From contig NC_058339.1 of assembly GCF_905475395.1 (NCBI RefSeq), forward strand, positions 49,361,172-49,425,171: a stretch of 64,000 nucleotides of DNA, in the 5' to 3' direction. Below, in pieces: positions 12,111 through 24,700 of the stretch (position 1 is the stretch's first letter; the number at the start of each line of letters is the position of its first letter). A program made the position numbers and the translations under genes. Source of the DNA: Chrysoperla carnea. Lineage: Eukaryota; Arthropoda; Insecta; Neuroptera; Chrysopidae. Below the pieces are notes generated by a model that worked only from the letters and a program-made list of their open reading frames with translations, did no database searches and was not told the origin of the DNA.

Positions 12111-14604
12111 GTTGTATTAATAAAAAGAAAGTAGTCAGCTACATTTGTATGGACTTTCTGCAAATTTCCCTTTACGTAACTCGAAACCACTTAGTTCTCT
12201 TCAAAGTTAGCTGCAAACATATTACCGATCAATTTCTAGTTTTCCTCAATTTCCACCGACTTAATGGCATTTATATAATGATGTAACTAAGTTATAAGTA
12301 AAAGCAAATCAAAAAACTTTTGTCTTAAACTTTAGACTTGGTAAGAAGATTAAAAATATAATCTCAAAGATTGGAAAAAGATTTCCGTCCGCCAAAGAAT
12401 TTACGTCAAGTCATCCTGTTCTATAATATGTATTAGTTTGACAAGCGTGCCGGGTATTTGTATTATGTTTACTAACTTTTAATACTATTTTCAGAAACAT
12501 TATTTATAACAACAGAATTTAGTAAATTACAAATTTGAACAAGTAATGAAGATATTTCAGTATACAAAATATGTGGTACAGTATTCAAAATATCGAGTAG
12601 GTACTATCAAATAACATTTCTTAAATGTAAAAGTACATAAGTAAATAATAGTCATCCTTCATTAGCAAAATATATCCTAGTAGGCAAGATCAAGCTAACA
12701 ATGCTTAAAAGTTCATCATATCAGGTATTAGTTATAATTACGTTTAAACATTTAACTTAACAAAATATGTAAACGCTAATCACCTCGGCTATAGTAGCCT
12801 TATTTTATTAAAATGATTGAGAAAAACGTAGAAAAAATTTAAATTGACTGAAAGCTACTACATCTTAGAAAGATTCAACTATCGAAGATTAAATGAAACT
12901 TCTTCAATATATTCTACTTGATTTATTTTTAAACGCTTTCTTTTTCAATGTGTTTTTTTATTACGCTTGCAAGGCTTATATTTGGAAAATATCAATAAAC
13001 TAATTTGACAAAAGCAATAAAATTTGCTTCTTATTAAGTGTGTCTATAAAGATAGTAGATAAAAAAATGTTTGAAATCATAAAAATAAAATAAAATTCAT
13101 GTTATATGTCAATTATATTGAAAAACAAAATATCTAACATTAGATACAGGGCAGCGACAATAATTTTCATAAAAAGTATGCTTACTTATAAACATCCGAT
13201 GTTAAACATCAGAGAGAGGCAATTTAACTTTTTTTTATCGAGGAGTGAAAAAATTTCATATCAATCAAAATGGAATTTTCGCATTTGAGCCACACGAAAT
13301 GGCGGTCTTGAGGTGGTGCACTAGGCTATAATAAAAAGCTGAATACAAAAACAATCCATATTTGATACGTTTTTTTGATAATTTCATTGACAATTATGAC
13401 GTCGATTTAAAAAATGGTAGTACCGCCCTTGGTTGAACGAGTAAAACAGTTTTGGAAATTTTCAGTGTACTGACTATAGCTGAAGCTGAGTGGCGAGTAA
13501 GTCCTACAATGTATAATCAATTTCATGATATACACCCTCAGTATACACTATCACCCCCTTGCCTAAACAGTTTTGATAATCCTAAATGATCCAAAACCTT
13601 CTTTTTCTTTAGGAGAACCCCCAATTTATAGCGTGGCACCGTTTACATTTCAACAATATTTACGTTATTTATTCTTCTTAAAAATTTTTTAAAAGTTGTT
13701 TTATATTTGGAATACTAGGAAAAGGAAAAACCCCAACTTTGTATTTCGTTACAAAATTCGTCAGGGGTGATCAACAGGTCAATAGCGAAGCATTTTTTGA
13801 TCGTATTTATTCCCCACCTACCCATGCCGCGTCAATAATAAATAAGAAGTTGATCGCATCACATTTTGCATATAAAAAGTATATCTTATGTATACAAAAG
13901 TTGGCAATCCCTGCTATAGACTATATTAATTTTTTAAATAATTTACTGAATCATTTTTCTGAAATCTCTGCTACAGACGCCCTAGTTGACAATGACAATA
14001 TAAATGTGCATTTCTCTTGTCTAGTCTGATTTTTCTTTTATAAATTTATAACAATTTGTGATGTATGTTTTCCATTACGAAAATTAGTTTCTTTTTTTGT
14101 ATCCACAGTAGTTTAGGATTCCGTAATAGTATGAGTGTATAAATTACGTGATTGTCAAATGCTAAGATAATTTTTTAATAACTAAATTTTCTTGGAAAAT
14201 TGTGATTGGTTTGCTCAGTGTCAGTGAAAACTTTACTAGCTAAATTATTCAGTGAAAAAAGAAAACGAACATAAAGAATATGCTTTCAAATCAAAATAAA
14301 ATTGAATTTCTGAGAGTATTAAAATTTGGATTATGCTCCTCGGTGCGTGACAAAATTAATTTACAATGAGTACATTAAACGAATTTTAATTTTTTCATAC
14401 ATTTATATAATGGCAAAATAATTGGTAAACAGAACCTACCAATTACTGGTTTCCCTTTTATTAAATTTATTTTCAAAACATAAATATACAATACAAAGTA
14501 TGTAGCTTCATTATGACTAGAAAAAAACATTATTTTTCGGGAAAATACTACATCATGTGGCACTTGTTTTGACGCACCCCCCCCTCGCTTAAAATTTGAA
14601 GTTA

Positions 14605-14728
14605 CCAGCAAGGCAACAATTAATTAGTTTATGACGGAAAATTTTTTTTTTTATTATTTGCTATTTAATTACTTTCTTATTAGAATAACAAAAAAACAAA
14701 TTTTTATTAATTGTTGCCTTATTGCTAG
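14605..14728. repeat. Short inverted repeat
   Basis: Arms 14607-14626 and 14707-14726 are near-perfect inverted copies (core CAAGGCAACAATTAA) around an AT-rich spacer of about 80 bp. Weaker inverted similarity continues outside. It is probably a small MITE relic. Confidence 0.45.
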
Positions 14729-14921
14729 CTTAAAAATTTCGGTCATAAAGAAAACACCGCTTGATATGCACTTTTCCCGAATAAAAATATTTCAGGCGTA
14801 TCACAATAAAGCCTCCATAAGAAGTTAGAGTATTTAGAAGTTTTGTTATTCCCCCTCTCAAATCATTCAGATAAAATACACTCATAAGCGATAATGCAAC
14901 CTCTCTTATGAGAGCTACAGT

Positions 14922-15083
14922 GTCTTTTCGAAGTTGGACTACCAATTTTGAAAAAAAGTAGACTAATAATCTAGCAAGCGACGTTAATAATTTTTTTTCT
15001 AAGTGAATGTCTTTTTGTAGTTGTACTACCAATTTTGTAAATAAAGTAGACTAATCATCTAGCAAGCGACGTGAATAATCTCT
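14922..15083 (+). repeat. Tandem pair of about 87-bp units
   Basis: Copies start at 14922 and 15009 and share ACTACCAATTTTG, AAGTAGACTAAT and ATCTAGCAAGCGACGT. The 100-codon frame on the minus strand here is explained by this duplication. Confidence 0.65.
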
Positions 15084-15201
15084 ATATAATATAAATGCGA
15101 AAGTGAGCATATTTGATGATTTGATATTAAGCATAACACATGAGATATAATTTATAAAGATATATTAATAAAAAAAATTAAAAATTATAAAAATTAATTT
15201 A

Positions 15202-15285
15202 ATTTGACATTACCATAAATTACAGATTTCTGTAAAAGTAGTCATTTGACATTAAAATAATTTACAGGTTTCTGTAAAAATAGTC
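15202..15285 (+). repeat. Tandem pair of 42-bp units
   Basis: Two adjacent copies starting at 15202 and 15244 share ATTTGACATTA, ATTTACAG and TTTCTGTAAAA. It is a local duplication in non-coding sequence. Confidence 0.65.
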
Positions 15286-16369
15286 AATATAAAATATTTC
15301 ACGGCCATCTTTTCTGATATACTCAATGAATAATTACGACTAATTATACATTTAAAAAAATAGAAAACCATACATATATTTTACCTGTGTAAAACAATCC
15401 TTACCATTATTTCGAGTGTTATAGAAAGGAGATAAGCGAGAGCAATCTTTACTTTTAAACTCAGCGTAGCGGGTGGGTATCACTCTAGTAGTTTTCTAAA
15501 TGACTTTCTTTTCTGTAAACTACGACAACGATAGCATGAGACACAAAAAATCCCTCTTTATCGATTTTTCTATTATCTATTCAAATAAAAGTTTTTAAAA
15601 ATGACTGTCTCGATTCATCATAATACGAATGAATATTCATAGCTATAATCTACAATACATACATTTTAAGTATGTCTACAGATATTTATATAAAAAATCA
15701 GCAAAAAATAACAATGATTTATCGTCTACGGTAAAAATGATGAATTTAATATTTAATTTTTTAAAAAGCAAAATGAATTTTTATTAGCCGTGAACAAATA
15801 AAATAGTAATTAATTGATTCCGACAATTAATTCAATTAAAAATAACAAGCAGTCTCTTTTTATCACATAATGTTTCCGGTATAAGCTGAACAATTGAATA
15901 TCTTTATTTCTTTAACAATATTTCTCAACATTTACTGATTTACATTATATCGAAAAAAAACTTAAAACTTTTTTAAAACATAAAATAATCAAAATATTCG
16001 TAATGAGCGAATCTATAGTCCGATAGGAGTTTCACGGAAAGGCAATATTTCTTCTGCTAAGGAAGTCAAGCTCTTAAGCCCAATTACTCCAAAAAAATAG
16101 AGAAGAGCACTCCCATTTGAGATAAAGGAACTCCAAAAATAATTCGATGGCAGACTACGTTAATTAGACCAATCCATATTATTACGATACTCACGTTTAT
16201 TGTTGGAATTCTACCAAAAAACATTTATAAACATTTTTTTTTTTTATTAAGAAAATTGAATCTTGACGCCGTTTAAGTATACTATCGATAAAAGATTTGG
16301 ATCGAGACTGACAGCAAAACTTAGTGTATAGCAAGATTCTCGATTTAGTTTTTAATTTAAGTTAAATAA

Positions 16370-16660
16370 CTATAATAGACCGAACCGAGCGCCATAACAA
16401 AAAACCGGCACCCTATCGAAAATCTCAAAATTATAAAGTAAAAATGGCAGAAATAAATGTATAAAACCATGTTACGCCCGCAATAATTGTAAAAAATTTT
16501 TAATTTTAAAAATTTATACAAAAAAACAATTAAAAATTTGTACTAGTCTGACGGGCGTAACTTGTTTTTTTACATGTTTTTCAGCCATTTCCACTTTATA
16601 ATTTTGAGGTGTTCGGTGAGCCTTTTTTTGTTATAGGCACTCGGCCTATAACCCATATAG
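16370..16660. repeat. Foldback MITE
   Basis: The left arm (about 16380-16483) and right arm (about 16540-16645) are inverted copies over roughly 100 bp. The outer ends resemble CCGAGCGCC and its partner GGCACTCGG, the middle parts share CTCAAAATTATAAAGT, and the inner ends share GTTACGCCCG. The centre is AT-rich and non-coding. The target duplication is uncertain. Confidence 0.6.
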
Positions 16661-18826
16661 GATTTATCAAGCACTTTCAATTTTTAATATAGTTAACCTA
16701 TTAACTAAAAAATAATTTTAATCATTATATTTCGAAGTAAACGTGAATTACAATTTTCAGAGTAGTCTAGAAATGTTTTTAGTAGGATTCTAACAATTGA
16801 TGCCATGGCTTCTAGGCAGAGTCCCAGCAAGCTATAGGTAAGCCTTACCAAGACTATTTTTGTTTGTATTAACCAATTTACTTCTAATTTTTATGCTTAA
16901 AACCGTTTGCCTTTATTAGTAAAGAAGTTTGTAGGACTTACGGTTTAAGCACGGATGGTTGACGCAGGTTATAAAAGTGAAAACCAAAAACAAGTTACTT
17001 GTACCACCCTTCTCCTTTTCAAGTGTCGCCACTGACTTAGTGACCCAAGGGCTAGACTAAAACAAATAATGCAACAATTTTGACCTAGTTCTCAACATGA
17101 TTTTATAGTTTTCAAAGTAGGGATTTACTTTAATTTATCGGCCGTGTTTTTATATAAAATATTTTATTTATTAATTTTTCTTAAAATAACAGCTGCAATA
17201 ACATTTTAATCGATAATTAAGCATTTACCTTCGCGTCTCATCATAAAAACTAACAATAATTTACATATAAAAATTAGCTGCTGATATCAAAAACAGTAGA
17301 GTTTCGTACGATATTATTTATAAACCTGAGTATTAGCTGATTGAGAGTAGACAATTGAACACAACAGCAGCCGGCATTGTAGTCAAACCGGCTGTACTAC
17401 TGATACAATTTAACGGTACAAATAATATTAAAATTATCTAAAATTATTGACAAATGGATACAATTTTTGTTTTATTATTGTAAACAGTGACGCATTAACT
17501 ATAAGGCGAAGAAATCCTAAAAATTTTGTTTTATTATTATAAACAGTCCCGGGGAAATGTCAAAAGAGAAAAGACAAAGGAGTAAGAGAATGACGCCAGA
17601 AGTGACCGCTAGGTCACGCAGAATGTTACTGCCTGGTGGGAAGAGAGTGGCGTTCAAGATACAATTTTCTGGCTAGACATATTCTGATTACGTCTAAAAC
17701 TCTCAAAATACCAATATTTGTTGCAAGTTTCCTGTGATTGCTACTATAAGAAGTAAGAAATTTTGAAATTCAAAAGATTTAGAACTCGAAAATAGAGCAC
17801 TAATTTCCCCAGTTATTGTAATGAGTTCTTTGTCACCATTTAACCTTCGACTAGAATATCCTAAAAATTCTAGACTCGAACAAAAGGAAGTAATTCAAAG
17901 TAAAGCACTAAAATAAATATAACTTGTCCTCCCATTCATAAAGAGCACATGCATGTTCAATAATGACAACTGGACTCTAAAGAAAACAAATCAGATTTCA
18001 GGTATACAGAAGGATGGAAGAGTATAAAAGGGCGGGTTCATTAGGAGTCGATAAAAAACCTAGAAAGGCTTACTTGCCAGAGCCAGATTTCAGCCAACCC
18101 TCCTCTATTACTTCAGCATTACAAATTGTGGATAATGGTTACATACAATATCAAAAGAGAAATCAGCCTAAATGAACTGTTCCAAACTGAGACCCTACAA
18201 CCTACACCAGCTGGAGAAATAAAATAGATCTTTTAGATCACATAAAATATGTGTATATACTTGTACATTTATTATTATAATGGAAAAGTATCCAAGGAGA
18301 ACAGCACAGCCTACTTAACAATTAAAACATTTCAATTTACACATTTTGCATAAGACTTTAAAAAAAATTAACAATAATAAAAATATCAGCAAATTTTTAT
18401 AATTTATCAAAACAAGATCATAAAATTTAAAAAAAGTATTCCATTTATGTCGCAACAGCACTCCTTTTCAGATAAAATAAATGATTCATCAAAACTAATT
18501 ACTTAAAAAAATATATCAATTAAAATTCAAAAACAAACACAATTTGTTCAATATCAATATTAGTAAATTAATATAAACTAATTTAACAAAAATTAATAAA
18601 TATAAAATGGATATGTATGCGAAATTAATACATTATTTAATTAATTGTATCACAATTAATTTCAAAAACAATACACAACGTGGGTTTATTAAATATCAAT
18701 GAACCTAGAAAGAATAACGACGGTATATGTCAATTACAGAAAGTACATCGTAATTACATTGAGATGTGTTTATATGCAGATAGTTCAGCAATAAATTTTG
18801 AAAATTTATGTCAACAAACAACTTAC

Positions 18827-19000
18827 CGATAATAAAATTTAAATAGCTGTCAAAAAAAAATCACTTGATTCTCACTGATAATTCACACTTGTCATAACCC
18901 ATGATGTACACAAATAATACACAGTAACATCACTGATTCACTGCTTCACCATTGTCTGACATCGAATGATGTAACACACAAATCAAGCCGCCAGGTTGTG
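18827..19000 (-). ncRNA. Candidate non-coding first exon, divergent from eEFSec
   Basis: On the minus strand this segment is slightly GC-richer than its flanks and ends in a perfect GTAAGT donor (18826-18821). Its ATGs open only tiny frames, for example an ATG at about 18963 followed by nine codons and TGA, so it would be 5'UTR with upstream ORFs. It lies about 200 bp from the eEFSec start on the opposite strand, as expected for a shared bidirectional promoter. The 5' end given is approximate. Pairing with the exon at 4964-5068 is inference. Confidence 0.35.
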
Positions 19001-19201
19001 TTTGAGTCGTAATCATAAAATTACACACTTACACATTCAATGTGATACAAAAAAACAGAATTTAGGACCAATTTGATAAAATATCAAGTAAATTGTCGAA
19101 TTAAATACTAAAAATTTGTTCATTTATATTAAAATATACTTATTTCATCTTTTTATAAACATTTATTTGACAGTTAAAAGAGCGGCAACTTTAAAAATAA
19201 T
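19001..19201. promoter_or_regulatory. Probable bidirectional promoter region
   Basis: About 200 bp of AT-rich sequence separates the eEFSec start codon (plus) from the candidate minus-strand first exon. No clear TATA box lies at the right distance from either gene. The assignment rests on position only. Confidence 0.3.
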
Positions 19202-21747
19202 ATGTTAAATTTAAATGTGGGTATTTTAGGACATGTCGATTCTGGTAAAACATCTTTAGCAAAAGTTTTAAGTCATGTTGCAAGCACAGCAGCTTTTGAT
19301 AAAAATCCTCAATCACAAGAGAGAGGTATCACATTGGATTTGGGATTTAGTTCATTCAGTATTCCTATGCCTGATCATTTAAAATTGCTTACAAATTCTG
19401 ATGTGCTACAATTTACACTTGTTGATTGTCCAGGACATGCCAGTTTGATTAAAACTATTATCGGTGGTGCTCAAATTATTGATTTTATGATTTTGGTGAT
19501 TGATGCCGTTAAAGGAATCCAAACTCAGACAGCAGAATGTATTGTAATCGGAGAATTAACTTGTGATAAAATGATGGTTGTGCTTAACAAAATTGATATG
19601 ATTGATGAAGCAAAAAGAACAACAGCTTTGGAAAAGGTGGGTGACCAAATTTTTAACCCTCTAGCATAAAAAAGTTAGTTGGTTCTACTAAAATTTTTTA
19701 TTAGTCGCCAAAGATAATGACTGAATATTGGTCTAAATTCATTTCTCGAAAGAAGAAATTTATCGAAGAAGATAACTTTTTTATGATGTGATATAAGATA
19801 TTTCAGATCAAATTGAGTTTAGAATTTAGACATTTATTATTGTAACAAAGTTTGGGTGTATTAAAACATATGCTATTGGTTCAAAATTAAAAGTTTTAGT
19901 AGAATTTAAAGTCTTTTAATAATTGGGAAAAATTAGGGCCCTTTTCCGGTCCTACTAAATACTGTACTCATTGATTTAAGGATGTATTTTTGTTATTATT
20001 ACCTTTTGGCTTTTCAAGCTTTAATTATTGAAGAATTAGTTCTTAATTGACTTTTAAGCCCAAGCAACCAAAGAGCTGAAATGCATACTTCGCTTAATTT
20101 TTAATATGAGTATACGGCCCATAAATTTGGCCACGGTTTTGAAGTCGTTGAAACCTAAGAAACTCAAGTTATACTAATTTATTCTTGTTACATATAACGT
20201 CCTAAAATATCCGCCGCCCATGAACTGCTGACAATAATACTCCTTTTTTCACTAAACATAAAAACATGAATACGAAATTTTAAAAAACCTGTATCAACCA
20301 TTAAAAACTTTCAATCAAAAACTTCCTGTAATTGAAAGTATGTTGATTTGTGGTGACATCAAAAATCTAAATAATTAGTGTATGGGCTGATTTCTTTTAG
20401 AATCGAATTTAATACTCACTTTTTTATGTCCGTTCAAAGACATTTCTTCCTTAAACTCTTTTTTTAAAGCTAGTAAATTGAATTCGAATTTAATTATTTT
20501 CAGATTAAGAAAAAAATCTACAGCACTTTACAACAGACAAAATTTAAAAATGCACCAATTGTCGATGTAGCTGTACAACCTAGTGCAAATGTAAATTTAA
20601 AACCAATTGGTCTTGATAAACTCATTGAAACGCTATCAAATTTTTCTTTCGTTCCTTCTAGAAATAAAGACGAACCATTTTTGTTTGCTGTGGATCATTG
20701 TTTTGGCATAAAAGGTCAAGGAACTGTCATGACTGGAACCGTTTTACAAGGAAAAGTTGCTATCAATGATGTAAGTCCTGATAATAAATTATCGACGAAC
20801 GACGAATAATTTATTTTAATATATATAATATTATTTAAAAAAATCCTTTTTAGATTATTGAAGTCCCGCATTTACAAATAACAAGAAAAGTGAAATCACT
20901 GCAAATGTTCAAACGACCTATTCAAACCGCAATACAAGGAGATCGTCTTGGAATATGTGTCACACAATTTGACTCCAGTAAAATGGAACGTAGTATAATT
21001 TCGAGTCCAAAACTTCTAAGTCTTGCTTATTGTTGTCTAATTCAAATGAATCGAATAAAGTATTTTAAATCCAAAATAAAATCAAAATCCAATTTTCATA
21101 TTACAATTGGGCATGATACGGTAATGGCTACAATTACCTTATTTAGTTCCCACGAATCTCAAACATTCAATTTTGCAAATGAATACCAATATGAAGAGGA
21201 ATTTGAGCAAGAAGAACCTGAAAAACTTAAATATTATTTTGCTCTTTTAGAATTCAAACATCCAGTTTATGTGTTATCCAAAACTTTACTTATTGGATCC
21301 AAATTAGATATGGATATACATGGAAATGCATGTAGATTAGCTTTTTGGGGAAATTTACTAGAATTTTCGGATAATAAGGATTATAAAGCAGAGTTTTTCC
21401 CTAAATTAAAGATATTTAAAACTAAAAAGAAGGTGGGTGCCATAGATAGATTTATTAATAAAAAAGAAATTATTGTAAAAAATTTATTTAATAAAAATTC
21501 AAACGTTTCAAATTTTCTTGGATTAAATATAATGTTAAGTACAGGGGAATTAGGAAAAATTGAATCGATATTTGGACAATCAACCAATGGTAAAGTTAAA
21601 GTAACATTTTCTGATGACTTAAAGGAAGATACTTGTTTACGTTTAAGTAAAAATAAAGGTCGTATAGTTGAGACAGAAAAAAATATAAATGTTTTATTAG
21701 AATTTAAAAAGTATATTTTTGATTCTACAAACAAAATTATTCAATAG
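19202..21747 (+). CDS. eEFSec: Selenocysteine-specific elongation factor (eEFSec)
   Basis: This GTPase delivers Sec-tRNA to ribosomes at UGA codons of selenoprotein mRNAs, together with the SECIS-binding protein. Three exons join in phase 0: 19202-19636 (donor in AAG/GTGGGT), 20504-20770 (acceptor TTTTCAG, donor GTAAGT) and 20854-21747 (acceptor TTTTTAG), giving 531 aa. The G domain shows the P-loop G10-HVDSGK-T17, the switch I region with ERGITLDLGFS (residues 40-50), DCPGH (75-79) and NKID (129-132). Residues 146-234 contain the G-x-G-TVMTGTVLQGK segment of domain II. Exon 3 supplies the rest of domain II, domain III with FHITIGHDTVMA, and the basic C-terminal domain IV that binds the SECIS complex. 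Length matches animal homologues (about 510-600 aa). A polyadenylation signal AATAAA lies at 21799-21804. The first exon alone reads on to a stop at 19669, which is intron read-through. Confidence 0.95.
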
Positions 21748-24700
21748 TATACAAATTTTCTTTTTTAAATTAAGAATTTTTAATTTTGTTAAGTTTACAA
21801 TAAATAACAGAAACGAAATCAGTCTAAATAAAAAATTATTTATGTATCCCAATAAAATTTCTAATTACAAGTATGAAATTTTTGACGTCCAGTACTTCAT
21901 TTAATATGCCCCAAACACATTATTTAAATTGAATATTTTTTTTCAAAAATCAGAAATCATGAATTAACTATACTAGCATACTATTTATTTCATGATTTCT
22001 TAATAGCCTCTTTTTTAATTAGCCTCTCCGGCTCTTAATTTTATATTAATTGATAAAAATTATGATGGGTTGGAAATAACACATGAGGAGTACAGAACAT
22101 CAATGTCTGATACCTACCTACTCGGGGCATAGAAAACATCATCTCTTATTGTAGTATTATTAAAAACTATAACTACAATAATCTCTGTATTTGCAAGTGT
22201 GCGTTTAGCAATTTTAATAAAATTAAAAATGTTTTCAATCATTTTCTTTTTTAATTACTCAACAATTTTCTAAATAAAATATTGGATGTCAATTTTTCTA
22301 AATGAATAAAATTGTTAAATTATTTTTCTTAAATTAACTTGATTAGTTACTGACATAAATGCATTGTTTTATACTATATATAAGGTCCAAACTCAACCAG
22401 TAATTCATAATTCAGAAATAGCTCCATTCTGCTACATAATTAGATTCATTTACAAATTTTCAATTTCGAATTTGTTCGAGCAAAAATAATTTTTAATTTG
22501 TATTGTCAAACCTGAATAATTGGAATCGAAAAAATTTTAATTTCATTGGCAGCTGTATCTTATCTACTGAGTTTCTCAATTGACTAAGTCTGCAAAACAA
22601 ACACATATTGAAAGATTTTTTATTTGAATCTGTTTGTTTGTTTGTTTTGAAACTGATCTCACATACTTTTTGCAAAATTGATCATGAAAATTCCATATTT
22701 AAGGGTAATCTATGGAACCGTCCAAATTGAAATTTTAGATATAAAGTATTGAATAGGTAAGTTTTCCATAATAAAAATTTTTCTTAAGCGCTCAACTCCA
22801 ATCAAATAAATATTCGAAAAGAGCTCGGCAATTTTTGCTTGGTTTTAAGCCCGTTGTGGGAGAAGAATAATTATAACAAACAAATTATTCAACCTTTTGT
22901 TACGCTTTAGACCGAAGTCTCTCTTATACAGGTTTGACTGCATTGCAACATTAAGTCGATAAATATTAATATAGCTAATTGGAGCTACGGTAAAATTATT
23001 ATCAACATACTTCTTAAAAATATAAATTTTCCTAAAATCTATTACACTGAAAAATAATAATATTTTTATTGAATTATATATCTTATACATCTTTGATATT
23101 TCTATCTACGATAATTATTTTATAGATTTAATACTAAATATCAGTTTCATTTATTTGGATCCAATTTTTCAAGAAACAGTTAAAATATATTAAAAATAAT
23201 TATTAAGATAAAATGTAAAAATAAATTATGGCAAAAATAATGATGTAGATTCGAGTTCCTGTGGATCCAAAACAGGAGTAGGGAAATTTTATCCAGTTTG
23301 TTGACGATTATATTTCAGCAGGATTTTGACTGATCTATCAGCATTTGTTTTAATAAATTGTTAACACTTTTTTGTACATCGTAAAAACGAGTTTATAAAT
23401 TTCAAAACATTAAACCATTTCTTTCTAACGTCGCTTACCACAAACAATTTCTAACAGATGCATCAGTAAAGATGTTGCACATAAAAAATATTCGAATGCA
23501 TTTTCAATTCCTTTTGAATCCCAAAAAATGAAAAGAAAATACAGTAATTAAAAAAATCTGAAAATTTTAACAATTAATTGAAAAATCGGATGGTAGAGTG
23601 CAATTGAAATAATATTTGTACATTCAACTAAAAATATTTAATCATTTTCTTTCTCTGTTTAGCTAATCAAATATAACTTTAATATGAAATTCAAAATAGT
23701 TTGGTACAAACTGGAAAATACAATAGACTGGTTGGAAATATTATCTTAATTTCTGATCAATCTATGTCCAATAACATACTAAAATTCATCAAATGTATGA
23801 AAACAATCAACGCCAAAGCAATATATCTATAACAATTTAAGAAATTAACAGTATTTTATCGAAAGGATGATTGGCGCTGAGTTATCATAAAAATGACGAT
23901 CATTTAACTAAGAAAATATGTTCTACGATGGCACAGGGTAGTTTCTTAGAACAGTTCAACAATATGCTTTTAACATCGTTCACGAACATATCCACAACGA
24001 ATTCTTTCAACTTAATTCTTATCTATCATTGGTTTAGTTAAATTTTGCTATACCGCAATATTTAATCTGACTAATAATTATCAGTAGGAAGAAGAACTGC
24101 ATAAATTCTATTATTAGAGTCTGATTTCACATCAAACCTCACTTTGGTTTTTATAATTTTCCACTTAAGTAAATAAATTCTTATATTTTAGGTTTAAATC
24201 ATAATACAGATATACACCAAAATAATTATAAAATTAGCACCACTCATAATCTAATAGAAAATAGTCTTTTTCTAACAATAAATCGGTTATAGGGGCTTAA
24301 GTACGGACATTCAATCCCAAATACTAGCTTAGCTTTGATCTATGATAAAAATAGTCCAATGATCTGTATGAAATCATGATTGTTTATTGGAAAATCTATT
24401 TCTGAATTATTATGATTTCATTAAATTCATTGGATATTTCTATACCATACAATAAAGCTAAATTAATTTCTATACTTGATCACAAACACTTAAGCCTGAG
24501 CTTGAATGAGCCATGTCGATTCGTCAAATCTCTGGAATCTATACATTAATTTTAAAGTCTTTAAATATTTTACATCTATGGACATTTAAATCTCAAATTC
24601 TTACAAGTGTTGTTGGTAGGCGTACATAATAGAAAAGTTTATAGATTTGATGAGTCGTCTTGGTTTGTTTAAAATTGAAACCAATCTGGAATAGCTTCAT

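Larger units (their letters stand above)
5069..18826. other. Gene-free stretch, probably intron of the candidate minus-strand transcript
   Basis: About 13.8 kb without a recognisable coding exon on either strand. The open frames are short (longest about 100 codons), lysine/phenylalanine/isoleucine-rich and without domain motifs. The content is repeat relics, listed separately: an inverted repeat at 6815-7615, tandem pairs at 7823-8098, 10241-10900, 14922-15083 and 15202-15285, a TA microsatellite, a CAAGAC-rich array and a foldback at 16370-16660. Confidence 0.5.

Noticed and set aside
13739-14029. 96-codon plus-strand ORF
   Set aside because: No recognisable domain, no splice or promoter context, composition like the surrounding AT-rich DNA.
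18020-18050. TATAAAAG box at 18023-18030 with downstream GC-richer sequence
   Set aside because: No coding sequence follows on the plus strand before eEFSec, whose start is over 1 kb away; probably chance or a repeat fragment.
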